This document shows positions 48,056 through 59,333 of a stretch of DNA of 64,000 bases, piece after piece. The DNA comes from Liolophura sinensis. Taxonomy: Eukaryota > Mollusca > Polyplacophora > Chitonida > Chitonidae. The position numbers were made by a program, and so were the translations under genes. The stretch spans positions 5,123,001 to 5,187,000 of the forward strand of contig NC_088299.1 of NCBI RefSeq assembly GCF_032854445.1, given 5' to 3'. The notes beneath the pieces are model-generated. The model was not told the DNA's origin and did not search any database. It saw only the letters and a program-made list of their open reading frames with translations. How positions within the stretch are numbered: position 1 is the stretch's first letter; the number at the start of each line of letters is the position of its first letter.

Positions 48056-48387
48056 AATGAATGAGTGATATTCGCTTAAGGCCACATCAGCAATATTTCA
48101 GCCATATCGTGGCGAGAACGAGGTAAAAGCACGAGGCTGTTGAGGTTTTCGATATGGTAGTGAGAAAATCAAAAATGAAACAAACATGTTCGGACATGTT
48201 TAAAATCCGATAAGAAAAAAACCATGAGTTAAAACCTGAAAAACTAGCTTATTTTAAAAATAGTATATCTAGAAATCTATATGTATATATATTTTTATCT
48301 ATAAACATTTATGATAATTAAAGTTTTAGATTTTATGACTAGAATTGGCGATGTTGCCAAACAATTCATATATATTCATATACTGAA
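48056..48387 (-). other. LINE 3' untranslated region
   Basis: It runs from the ORF2 stop to the (TCATTCAT)-like tail. The terminal 45 bp, 'gttctcgccacgatatggctg' then 'aaatattgctgatgtgg' on the minus strand, recurs at 354-420 and 1501-1565, and is related to the 3' ends of SINE-1 and SINE-2. Confidence 0.75.
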
Positions 48388-51300
48388 TCATGAACGCTGA
48401 CTGTAGAATCTTTGCCGAGCATGGGCAATGTCTATACAGTAAACCAGGATATGTTTGATGCCGTATTGAACTCCACATCTAAACACACTCTGGGGCAGAG
48501 CCATCATCAAGGATAAAACTGTGAGTTAGACGAGAATGCCCAATACGACACTTGGTTAAAACTACTTGATCCCTACGAGGACATACTGTGAGTATACAGA
48601 TTAAAGCCAATGACAGGGTGAACAATATGCAATTTATTATGGACCTAAAGGTCCGGTTCACTCTGCAAAGGTTACGAATCTATCTAAGAATGTTCGATCG
48701 AAAATCAGTATACGGGATTTTAACTTTTGATATGGATTTATTTAGGGCAGCCTTTGCCTCCCTATCTACAACAGTGTTTCATGGATACCAACATCACTTG
48801 GTATTCAACAGAATATAATATCCTTACCCCTTTTAAATTAGTTTCCATGTAAGGCTAATGTTTCAAGTATCAATGGATTTTTGGATGTATTATGCTGTAT
48901 TGCCAAAAGGTAGGAGAGTGTCGTATCATTGTCTTCTGGGCTCGCCCGGAAAAAACATATGATAAGGCAAGGAGTATAGCCCTGGACTCAGTAGAGAGGA
49001 TTGAAGAAGAAGACGAAAGATGGAGAGAAGATACTCGCTGTTCGAAGACGCAACCCTGTCCCCGTCCTTTGACCTATCCATATATATAAATTTATAATCC
49101 GCATAGTTAGCCTTAATTTCAGCAAAACCTTGCTAAATTATAAGAGGATTTATAGTGGTTTATTATGTTTCCGTAGATCAAATATTAGTTAAGGTTGTTG
49201 AAGAAGCCAGGGAGGAGACTCCGGAAAAAACACCGGAGCTATGCCCTTTAGCTTGATATTAGCTTCCAAAATGCGAAGACCAAAACGGAGGGATCTTGTA
49301 AGGACATTTCATAAAATTGTGTACATACGATGGACTGAAAACACGGTCGTAGGCAGGTTTTGTTGGATGAGCATTAACCTTTGTAGCATATTGAATATGT
49401 CCATTATATAAAGAAGGCTCATTAGCCTCCACGTATAATCTCTCTACTCTTGAAGTTCTAAAAGCACCATGGCTGAGTCTGCAACCTTGGTGATGAACAG
49501 GATCCAACATTTTAATATATGACTTCCTTGCAGAGCCGTAAATGATGGACCCATGGTCAAAATAAGACCTCACCAGAGAACAATGTAGATTTAATACCAC
49601 AGGTCGGCCAGCACCCCAATCTGTGCTAGACACGGTCTTAATAATATCTAGATTTTTCGTACATGTGGCTTTAGGCATTTTATGAGCCTACTATCAAATA
49701 TTCCACCTAAAATTTTGTTTCTCCAACAATTTTAATCTTTTCACAAAATTAATCTCAGGGTCAAGATGAAGTTTTCGTCTATTACAAAAATTCATACTGA
49801 CGGTTTTAGACGTTTAAAACCCAAAACCGTTTTCAATTGCACCACGTCTCGATCTTACTGAGACAAATACAAAGCTGCAGCCGACGTTCGATGTTATTCA
49901 TATTTTTAAGCACGGTAGCATATCAGGAAAGCATGAACAAATAAAGAACCTCCTGTACCAGATGTTTCAGTTTTATCCAAAATATTTATTTTTATGCTGC
50001 ACAAAGTAGGCGATAGAATGCGGCCCTGGGGCACACCCATTTCCTGATCATATAAGTCAGAATGAGTGGATGCAACCCGTATTGTAAAATGACGATCAGA
50101 TAGAAATTTAGATATAAACAGTGGTAAGCGACCTTTAAGCCCATATCTGACAGGTCTTTCAAAATATATTTCCATGTGGTGTCGTAGGCCTTTTCAAGGT
50201 CAAAAAATAGCGACACCACATATTCGTTATTAATAAAACCATAACGTTTCAAATCTATTAGTGATCCATAGTAGGTCTGCCTTGACGAAAACCACATTGT
50301 TTATTAGATAGTAACTTGTAACTCAAGAAACCAAACAAGTCTATCATTTATCATTCGTTCTGCCGTCTTACAGACACAGATGATAAGAGTTACTGGACGG
50401 TAATTAGATGTATCAAACTGATCTTTGCTGGGTTTTAGAACCGGGATAATACACTCTTCGATCCATGACGGTGGAAAATCACTAGTAATCCCAATATTAT
50501 TAAACAAGCCTAACAGAGTCTCAAGTGGCTCAGGCGGTAAATGGTTCAGAAACTTATAGGACAACACGCAATATCATGTGCCTTGTTTAATGGAGTTTTT
50601 GGTTTATCGATATTAAAAGGACGATAATCTTCTAAGTTTTTAGAAGCAAAGGACAATATAATTTTCTCCATCTGGCTTTTAATATGTTGGAATTCTGAAG
50701 TATAATTTTCAGAACATTTCCTAGAAATTGTCTCAACTAATTTATTAGCCAAATCAGAGGTTAATATATCATCTCCAACTTTCAAATGCTTTATTTCACT
50801 TTATTATTTTTGCCCTTAAGTTTCTGAATCATGTTCCAGACCTTACGCATAGGTGTTTTGCCGTAATTCCTGAAACGAAGTTCCGCCAACAAGATCGTCT
50901 CTTGGACGAGTGATCGACGAGCGTTAGCTCTAAAAATATGAACCTGGTTCAAATTATTATCAGAAGGACAATGATTAAAACTGCGTTCGGCCTTTTTACG
51001 GTCCTTCACGGCTTTACGACAGTCATTGTCTTACCAGGGTTTACTTTTTGGAATTGGATTTTGGAATTATCGAGGTCTTAGGTATAGTTCTATTGGCAGC
51101 TCGTAAAAAAAAAATTATTAAATTTTAATATAGGATAATCTGCTGCATTGAGAGCCTCTGAGGTGATATCAGCCTCACAGAACATCTCAAATGCGATTCT
51201 GCTTTAGCTCCACGTTCTAAAGAAGAAGAAGCGAGATGCTCTAGGTTAATAGGAAAAAGTCACTGCCACAAAGATCGTCATGCACTCTCCAAGAAAAATC

Positions 51301-51830
51301 CGGGAGAAGTGATGAATCGGTGATTGTGAGATGGATAACAGAATAAGCGCCGTTACCCGGATATAAATGGGTATTAGAACCATCAATGAAATAACACAGT
51401 TTCTTACTTAGAAAATCTTCTACTATCTTCCCCTTATTATTTATGTTAGTGTCCCTTTAGGAGTTAAGGGAATTAATATCTGCCATTATTATGAACGGTG
51501 TAAATTCTTCTTGTTCTTTTAAATTATGCAATGGGAAAACTGACAGAGGAGTGTTCGAAACACGAACGACCATAGCCTGGCACTCTATATCCACAGTTGT
51601 TTAGGAAGACAGAGGAGCCGCCTGCAGCTCGCTCTTCTTCATTACAAAATGTGCCATAAAGAGAATGATTTTTGAGAGTTATTTTATCTTTGTCAGATGT
51701 TTTCAGGTGAGTTTCCTGGAGAAAAAGGGCAAGGGGAAAAAAGGATTTAATGATTGGACTGGCTGTGTTATTTCAGTAAAATTAACCTTAAGACTTCACA
51801 ATTGCATTGTATTTTTTTGTCATATACAGG
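48388..51830 (-). pseudogene. LINE ORF2 (endonuclease, reverse transcriptase, RNase H), degenerate
   Basis: The endonuclease (about 51780-51230) shows LQETHLKTSDKDKI, AAGGSSVFLNN, MADINS and a final HDDLCGSDHFP-like end. The reverse transcriptase (about 50570-49750) shows IIPVLKPSKDQ, NYRPVTL, CKTAERMINDRL, FFDLEKAYDTTW (motif A) and GVPQGRILSPTL (motif B). The YxDD-type site reads FVHAF at 49930-49935, so both catalytic aspartates are lost. The thumb-like part (49678-49259) has KMLDPVHHQG and LYVEANEPSL. RNase H (about 49100-48850) has YMDRSKDGDRVAS and TESRAILLAL. The C-terminus reads KCRIGHSRLTHSFIL, then CGVQYGIKHILVYC, ending at 48388. At least eight frame changes or stops interrupt it. 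Confidence 0.85.
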
Positions 51831-51849
51831 CCCTGTATATATACGACCC

Positions 51850-52690
51850 TTCCTAGGAGATCGGCTGGAAGTTGGATCTCCCAGGTGCGAATGATGTGTC
51901 AATCACATCCGCATCCGATGTTGACGGGCCACCGTCTTCCAACGATACAAACTTTGGACAGGGTATCTGGTGGCCTTAGAGGGACGGCCAGTAGGGCCAC
52001 TAGGATTATTAGATTTATTTATATTTTGAGGTTTACTTTCGGACTTATTTTTTGCATTATTAATGCTTTTGAGTGATTACGTTGAGGTCATTCAGTTTCT
52101 GTATCATTTATTGGTTTTATCTGTTGGCTTAATGTGGTCTGTACTGAGTAAGAAGTTAGCGCAGGTTGAACAGAACGTTCCACAGAAATAGGAGTAGGCT
52201 TGTGGTTTCCAATGGACCAAGTTGATGAAGCTTGAGTAGTAACAGATGTTACTCTGTGCTAGGGGGTTAGACGAGTTTGCTGGCTTCCTGATAAGATATA
52301 TTGCTCTTGACTTTTATACTGATTGTTTGTTTTTTTTAGAAAGAGCGGACAGCCCTTAGAGGAGGTTGCAATTGCAGCACTCAACTGTGCCGCTACAGTC
52401 GAAGCCATCATGAACGTCACTGTCGCATCAGAAACAAACCGGTGTATTTTTACATTGACCCATATCGTTTTCAAATTTTTGGTAATTGAAACAACGTGTC
52501 GGGTTACGGATATATAAATCCACATTAACCTATACGGACCAAAGCAGATATACGAAGGAAGAGATTTAGTATTGAAGATCAAAAGATAGTTATTTAGTTT
52601 AAGGATGTTTAAGAATCGTTTCACCCTGGTAACTTCAATTCTGAGAGTATGTCTTCTTCTGAAAAGGCCAATTATACTCTGATCCCTGTC
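51850..52690 (-). pseudogene. LINE ORF1 (gag-like, CCHC zinc knuckles), degenerate
   Basis: The frame at 52624-52510 reads FLNILKLNNYLL, then LPSYICFGPYRL, the part preceding the knuckles in this ORF1 type. A shift near 52513 leads to LYIRNPTRCFNYQKFENDMG, then QCKNTPVCF, a stop, CDSDVHDGFDC and VECCNC. Cys and His are partly replaced (Tyr for the second Cys of the first knuckle). CPLFLKKTNNQYKSQEQ follows, matching the usual CPxFxKExxIxxIK region. The stretch 52690-53250 may hold the N-terminal part but I cannot trace it. ORF1 proteins bind the element RNA. Confidence 0.7.
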
Positions 52691-53726
52691 ACGAATTATA
52701 CCCCGACAGCTGGGAATTATGGGTGGATGTAAAAAGAGGTATGTCTTAAATTGTGTTTAACGTTAAAAAAATTATTGATTATTGTTTCCGGAAAAATTCA
52801 ATGAGAATGTCTCCGGATCTCATTTTTTTTAACGTTTTTCAAACTGCCTGCTGCACCCTGAAGACCTCACATCAAGATGAAATTTTTGAAACTGGCTTTT
52901 GTTAACTCTGACGAAACCTCCATTTTCGTTTTTTTATCAGCACTTGACGATGTCGACCGAGAGGAAGACCTGGTAGATACATGTAAGGCATTTGTTGGAA
53001 GATTTAGGGAAGACATGTCAGATATATATAAAAGATTCACCCCATGTGTTTTTCACCCACCACGGAGTGCTAACAAGAGCGATGCACGAACCTACAGACA
53101 CTCGGCAGGAAACACACCAAGAGCTCCACATGAGGTATAATCAAATAGATGGCCTTGACGAGGAAACTCAATTGCCCACCACGAGCTCCTACGTCTACCA
53201 CCCAATGAATAAGGTCTTACATCAGACACACACTACTCAACTGACCCATGAGACACCTCCACACACGTAGTGCCGCGAACGAAATTTGAGGAATAACATT
53301 TCTTTTCTAAAGAGTGGGAGGATTGAAAACACAGACGCAAGACATGACCAAGCCAATTGATTGGACCGGATCCATCCGACCTCCATCCGAAGTAAGGGCC
53401 AAACTTTAATGTTGGGCGTGAGAATCTCTCAAGACCAACACGCCCTCAACCACCAGGAACCCGTCCTCAGAGGTTACGAGTCGCAACCCACGGCAAACAA
53501 GTTGCTCCCAGGTTGCCACTTTCACAACCGGGCCCACACGGGAGAGCGCTGTAGCCTTTAACAGCAAGCTTGCGTAGAGGGCCGAGGTCCTATTCTTTTC
53601 ACCCCGAAGACCCCGCGGGGGAAAATGCATTTGAAACAATGGATTTTACCGAGGCGTTTTGTATCATATTGCCTAATGTGCCGTGGCAGGAACTATTTTA
53701 GGCCGAAAAAAAAGGGTGTTACGTAG

Positions 53727-54116
53727 ATGATACCCACTGGGACAGACTACGGTAGAGCCAGTAGTCTGCTTCAAAAAGGTTTTGCACCACTGAAATATTT
53801 AATAAACATCGATGTATTTTTCAGTAAAGTATTTGATGGCCTTTATACACTTGATTTTAGTCCCGTTAAAAGCAGATTTGATGACTTTCAGATGTGTAGT
53901 GAAAGGGAACGACACATGGAATCATCTGAAAAATATTTCACATCTGTATTGACCAGACATGCTGGCCGAGCCTTATGGAAAGTTTCTTCGGTGGACTACC
54001 GGATCTTGGTCAATGAGTTAAGTGATCGTATGCGCTTCTACTGGTCATCCGTTTCAAGTACAGACCTAGCATGTCGAAGGGAATATCCATTGGAAAGGTT
54101 TCTGTTGTCAGCCTAA
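53727..54116 (+). CDS. Unidentified 129-codon open frame beside the LINE
   Basis: The frame begins with ATG (MIPTGTDYGRASS) and ends LERFLLSA. It has mixed, soluble-protein-like composition with RERHMESSEKYF in the middle and no membrane segment or known motif. It lies between the LINE 5' end and the point where collinearity with copy D resumes, so it may be part of another insertion. I cannot assign a function. Chance remains likely at this length. Confidence 0.2.
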   Translation: MIPTGTDYGRASSLLQKGFAPLKYLINIDVFFSKVFDGLYTLDFSPVKSRFDDFQMCSERERHMESSEKYFTSVLTRHAGRALWKVSSVDYRILVNELSDRMRFYWSSVSSTDLACRREYPLERFLLSA

Positions 54117-54416
54117 TTTGCATTCGCAATTCTTTGACTGTGATTCACTTACATGTTTCTGGTAAGCCATTCTTCTCCAATTTTCCGTCTGCATGGACAA
54201 ATTAATCATATACTAAAGCCAGACACACTAGACTATCGTGGCACCAAGTTTCTGTTAAGCTGCTCTTTTATCCTGTCTACTCTTTGGAGAACTCAAGGTC
54301 AAAGCCAGGACAATCGCGTGCCCCCTTACGACTTCCGGTAATCACCGACGATAAACGGAATGTGGCAGGCGCATGTTTTTAGCACAAGGCGGAGAACGGA
54401 TGTTTGGTTTGTTATG

Positions 54417-54446
54417 TTTTTTTTTTTTTTGGGGGGGGGGGGGGGG
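54417..54446. repeat. T14-G16 homopolymer junction
   Basis: Fourteen or more T are followed directly by sixteen G. It may be prone to length error or assembly artefact. No retroposon lies adjacent to explain it as a tail. Confidence 0.95.
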
Positions 54447-54949
54447 CATTCTTGTAGGAGACTTTGATGCTTTGATTGCTTTTTTACACCTGTTATCTTG
54501 CAGAATACATTTTGTGTTACATATAAAATTGGTGAAACTATGCAGACACGGGAATGGAATAATGCCCAAATGTGTTGCATCTTCGGTTGGTTGTGAGGAC
54601 AACTTTAGGGCATGACCAGGCTAACCGTAATGCAAATTGCTGATATCCATAATTACACAGGTCGGGTCATCAAGACTTCAAACGCAGTTCCCCCTGAGAT
54701 ATAACACTGTCTGATTAGAGACCATTGTGGTAAACGCCATGACATAGGTACATAGAACTATAAAATTAACTGCACTCTCAAACAAGCACCGTCTGTTGAG
54801 AGCTGCTCTTTACTTTTATCTTTCCGACGCCGACGGGAACATATTGGCAGAACATTCCACGAATTCAGTGTGTTCAAGAGCTTCATTTAAGCTTACATTT
54901 TAAATATAATATGGGTACATGGCGCTGTCTAGCGGAGTGAAAAGACATT

Positions 54950-57900
54950 GGAACATTGTTTATACGTATATCTCCTAGTCTTGTCTTGCCATTCCATCAA
55001 GGATTTATTTTCATTCCTCTGGAACATTAATGAATAAGTATAATTAAATGACATACTCGTTTTTATCGGCGTGGAAAAGGCCTGTCAGTAGGAGATGTCA
55101 AATAATCAACTCTGTACTTGAGTGAGAACATAGTGTGTAACGCTTTTCCAAAAAAAAAAGAAAAAAAAAACAAAACAAAAACACCCTTCGCTCGTAACCC
55201 ACCGTTCACGAAGAAAGTAATAAACAACAAATTAATTCTCAGTGCAGATTTTGCCGTGAAGAAAAATAAAAAAAACTCTGGTAAAACGTAAGTAATCATA
55301 AGATAATTGCAACACTGCATTGCAGATGTTTAGATCTTCCTGTAATTTTTTTAACCCATAGACATCAAGCACTAGGTCTATGCAGGAGCCTGATTTCCAC
55401 GCGCAGCCTGTAACAAAACACTGATATAATAACCAATGATCTGAGAAACAAGATGCTGTCACTTCAATCTGATTACAAATTACGTAGTTTATCAATTCGA
55501 CGAAAGACAGTACCTATGATAATTTTCATTAACTAGACATTTATATATCGGAATCGAGAGATATGCAATTATTAAATGGTGGAAGTTAACAACCCTTGTA
55601 ATAAACGCTCACAAGGGACGCATCCATATCAGTTTTCTTGCCATCGAAATATGGCTTGACATTTTTTAGGTTTTAATAATAAGCATCGCATTTCAGTGTG
55701 TGTTACGTGTGGTATATCCATACTTGCTTTACCAGATTCTCAAAGTGTCAACGTATGATAGCGTTGGTAATTGTGCAAACCCATTGTGAGTGTCCTTAAT
55801 GATAAGCGGTAGAGATTTTAGTGCCTCACGGCAATATAATGCCATCATTTATAATGTACACATGGGAATCGAGACAATATTATCAATCTTAATCAATAAT
55901 GGAAGCAAAATGTTTACTACTACTGAAAAACATGTAACATTGGAGTATTAAAGCCGGAAGTCGTAAAACAATTATGAAGATCCTTATAATACATGCATAT
56001 CAGCAGTAGTATATATTTTCTATCCATTCTCGATTAACATTGATAATATTGTCTTTAATCCCATAATATCCCTGTTATGTAACTGAAGGAAGGGGCAGGC
56101 TGGTTTTAGTCTGAACCATTTACCAGCTATCACACAGTCGTTGCTGTTCTGGGCTTTCTCTCTATGCTGTACGTCTTAATTATATTATATCCTGTACATT
56201 GTAAGGCTATAATTCCATTTTTCAAATTCACTTTATCACTCAGCTGTCAATGGTAAGTGACACCTTTGCATGGACATAGAATCCATGTGATATCAGTAAT
56301 CCCCCCGAAAACAGCCTAGTGACCCAACAGCATCAACAAACTGGCTTGGTAACTGTCGTGATTATTTTTCTGAATTAATTTATGTCACTGACTGCTGTTT
56401 AACGCTAAACTTACGAATTTTTCAACTTACAGCGGAAATTTTGGTGAACACAGATAAGCCAGCATGCTTTCATTGACTATTGATGGATACAAGGCTTTTG
56501 ACGATTTAGAAACTTGACTCTAGGCGAATTCATGACAGAGAACACTATTCGATATATCCTAGTCCAATTATTTTGTTTATTTCATCTTTGTGTCTATCTT
56601 TTAATCTAGGCTGATGCCTACACGTGATATGGAGATTTATATATAGCCCGCCAAATGTCGGTGTTTTTCCCAATATATATTAATAATAAATTTGACAAAT
56701 TCCTCTCACGACATCGCGCGGGGCTTTTTTTCCCTTGACTTTATTTGTTTTTACCGATCTTTGTCTTTGTTCGTGTTTTGTATCATACAATGCTTCTTAT
56801 CTTGTCCATAGGGATTGTCTGGTCATGCCTTTAATTCAATGACTGGGCGGTTTTGGGGTCGTGTGATAGATTATCTTTGTAGGGTGTCTGTTGACTGAAT
56901 AAAATTTGGGGCTTCTGGCAATCAAATCAGAGATCACACGTCTACACTCAGATTAAACATGGGAAGACACCTCTGGCAGTAATTAACTTTCTCAATGTTT
57001 GAAAACTTGGACAGTTTTAAAGTCGGCATGCACTTAAGTAACTAAAGACGAAAGAATGCAAACTTAAAGTATTTGAAATAAGTATTTAAATTACTGAAAG
57101 GGATTTTAGATACCGCAGTACTGATCAGTTCACGTGTGCAAAAACCATTTGATGGCATGCATAATATCTGTATTAGCTTGGTGTTTTCGCCAAAAGTTCA
57201 GCTCGTAGGTATGATACAAGGTATTTTTCAAACTGTATAAAACGATCCTTGCAGCCGAGAATTCAAACTAACGAGTGTACTGGCTGGTGTATCAAAAGGT
57301 CCCTGTCGAGTACTTATCTCCGAGAGTTCTGGACTGTTGTATCGATATGTGACTCGAACAATGTAAGGATGGGTGTGACTGGAGTGGATTTCACTGGCAC
57401 GTTTTAAAAACATTAGGTGTGAGCGTATAATATGTGGTGTGACACATAGCGACAGTTAATAACGGCATGCTAATATGTGTTTTGGGATTTTGCCAGCTAT
57501 TAAGCAGTAAGTTGATTTTTATGACCCCATGAAGCTTTGCCCTTCGTTCTTTACTGTCCATTGTGGAGCCCATAGACAATACCACCATTCTATATATTCA
57601 TTAGCTTACAGACACGAAGTATGTCTCTCGTCTTATTTACCTGTCTCTCTGCTTTAAAAACATTTCTATACGTAAAGTCACGTGCACATTATCCGGGGTT
57701 ACTTCTGTAAAGTGGGAAATTAAGCCCGTTGTACAGACAAGGTAAATGGCACTGCTAGACATTTCTGTGTACCATAGATCTGAATCAGTAGTTATGGTAA
57801 GCTACCTGAAATACTTTAAACGTTAACTACGTCACCTTTGTTACAAAAGAATATACGTCAAAATCCAAGCGCAAGGCGTTCTCTGTAGCTGCTGTTCAGC

Positions 57901-58100
57901 CAATGGGTTACACCTTATCGTGAAAGCTTTCTTACGTGTCTTTAAACACGTGTTATGTCTTGTCACTATGGTGACGACCAGACAGGAAGTATACCAGATA
58001 TGGGACTACAACCCACGGTGTGAGAAAATTTTGGTTTACTTCTCAAAGCGCGTTCTCAGTTCTTTAATTTAACTTTAAAAGGATACAGAATCGATGCTGA
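54950..58100. repeat. Segmental duplication set 2, copy F
   Basis: This copy is collinear, with more divergence, with D and E. Anchors are 56430-56540 with 45000-45110; 56784-56890 with 45400-45512; and 57330-57720 with 47515-47900. No gene is recognised. The right boundary is uncertain. Confidence 0.55.
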
Positions 58101-59232
58101 TTTGCTGACAACGGAGATAAACCTAGCTGTCTTGGTCACGCTTTAATAAGTGTACCATGCCTAAAAATCAGCTTAGGCTAAGCATAGTCTGTGCTTGCTT
58201 ATCTCTCACATCAGCCACTCAGAATTGATTCTGTATCCCTTCAAACCCATCGGAAGATAATGAATGTTGACTAAGGAATGCATAAAAATGTTTGATGTAA
58301 GTAAATTATGTTTTGACGATATTCATGGTTGTTAATCAGCAATTTAACGCCATCATTTTCGAGATTCACTGTTTGCTGCAGCTCCACATTGATGTACACA
58401 ACACACTGTTACAAGATTAAAATAAACGATACTTCTGAAGCAATAACAATAGAAAGGCCCTGGTGAAATGAGTCTCTCTGTGACTGATTACTGTTCACTT
58501 GGACCAAGTTTTTTGTCTTGCGTCTAAACGCGCCAGAACACGTTCATACATTATGCAATGTCACAATATGAAGGCTTTGGAGGCATGTTTAGTACTCCAT
58601 TTACACTGGCGTCTCAATGGTTATTTCTGGGCGTCACATTTCTCTCCCAATTGGCGGAAGTAGACAGTGTTGTGTTATGGTGGCGACAGTAAAAAATATT
58701 ATTCATTTGGCACCTACGGAAGACAACCTTTAGACAAATTCAGGAAGTTTACGTTGGATGGTTGGAATAATGGCGCTATGACATGCTTATAACAAATTTA
58801 GAAACTCAGGAAATCAGTTAATGTGTACAGTGCTGGAGAATCCTATTTTTAGTGCTAAAATACATGTATTTTCGACCTGGAAAATCGATCCATTACCATT
58901 TTGTGAGCACATAATACTTCAAATTCGTCACGCAACACTCCTTGGCACGTTAGATCGTGTGCCATTTGCCAGATCTTGATGTGATTCTGTATAAGAGAGG
59001 ACGTCAATAATTTCAAGGCAAGCAGGAAGATAGTCTAGCCAACAACTTCCAAGCCTAACATGAATGGCTTGATGCAGTGGTATCTTTCAATAATGTAGCC
59101 GATGGGTTCGTCCTCGATAACATTTGCAGACCTATTTTCCAGTAACTACATGGACGATGGTGATAAACGCTAAAGCATTAGCTCGAAAACTAAGTAAACA
59201 TGCAACATGTAAATAGTATTCGCTAACCAGTC
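58100..59232. other. Unassigned sequence
   Basis: I see no gene or named repeat here. Confidence 0.45.
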
Positions 59233-59333
59233 TGTGGCGTAATTTCACACATTCAGTGTTAAAGTTTGCACAATACCCTTTGTGGAGTAATTACACAACT
59301 TCAGTTTTGAAGTTTGCACAATACCCTTTGTGG
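59233..59333. repeat. 48-bp tandem duplication
   Basis: Two units (59233-59280 and 59281-59328) share AGTTTGCACAATACCCTT and differ at several positions in the first half. A third unit begins with TGTGG only. Confidence 0.9.

Larger units (their letters stand above)
48056..53650 (-). mobile_element. I-type non-LTR retrotransposon (LINE), nearly full length
   Basis: Reading on the minus strand, the order is a GC-rich 5' region (about 53650-53250, containing CCCCGCGGGGTC), ORF1 with zinc-knuckle motifs, then ORF2 with an APE-type endonuclease, reverse transcriptase, RNase H and a C-terminal Cys-His motif. A 3' UTR of about 330 bp ends in a CACTCATTCATTC simple tail. The presence of RNase H plus a CCHC-bearing ORF1 fits the I superfamily. 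The 5' boundary is not fixed. Many frameshifts and stops and a mutated RT active site show it is dead. It sits in set 2 copy E and is absent at the matching place in copy D. Confidence 0.88.
43900..54950. repeat. Segmental duplication set 2, copy E (with LINE insertion)
   Basis: This copy is collinear with copy D up to about 48020 ('caggtccagtgaaatag' against D 40190) and again from about 54180, with the LINE and possibly a further segment (53650-54150) in between. It is also collinear with copy F. Open frames such as 46444-46740 and 47377-47721 are not preserved in D. Confidence 0.6.

Noticed and set aside
49259-51009. Possible host reverse-transcriptase-like gene
   Set aside because: Domain order, flanking ORF1, the 3' tail and degeneracy all fit a LINE insertion.
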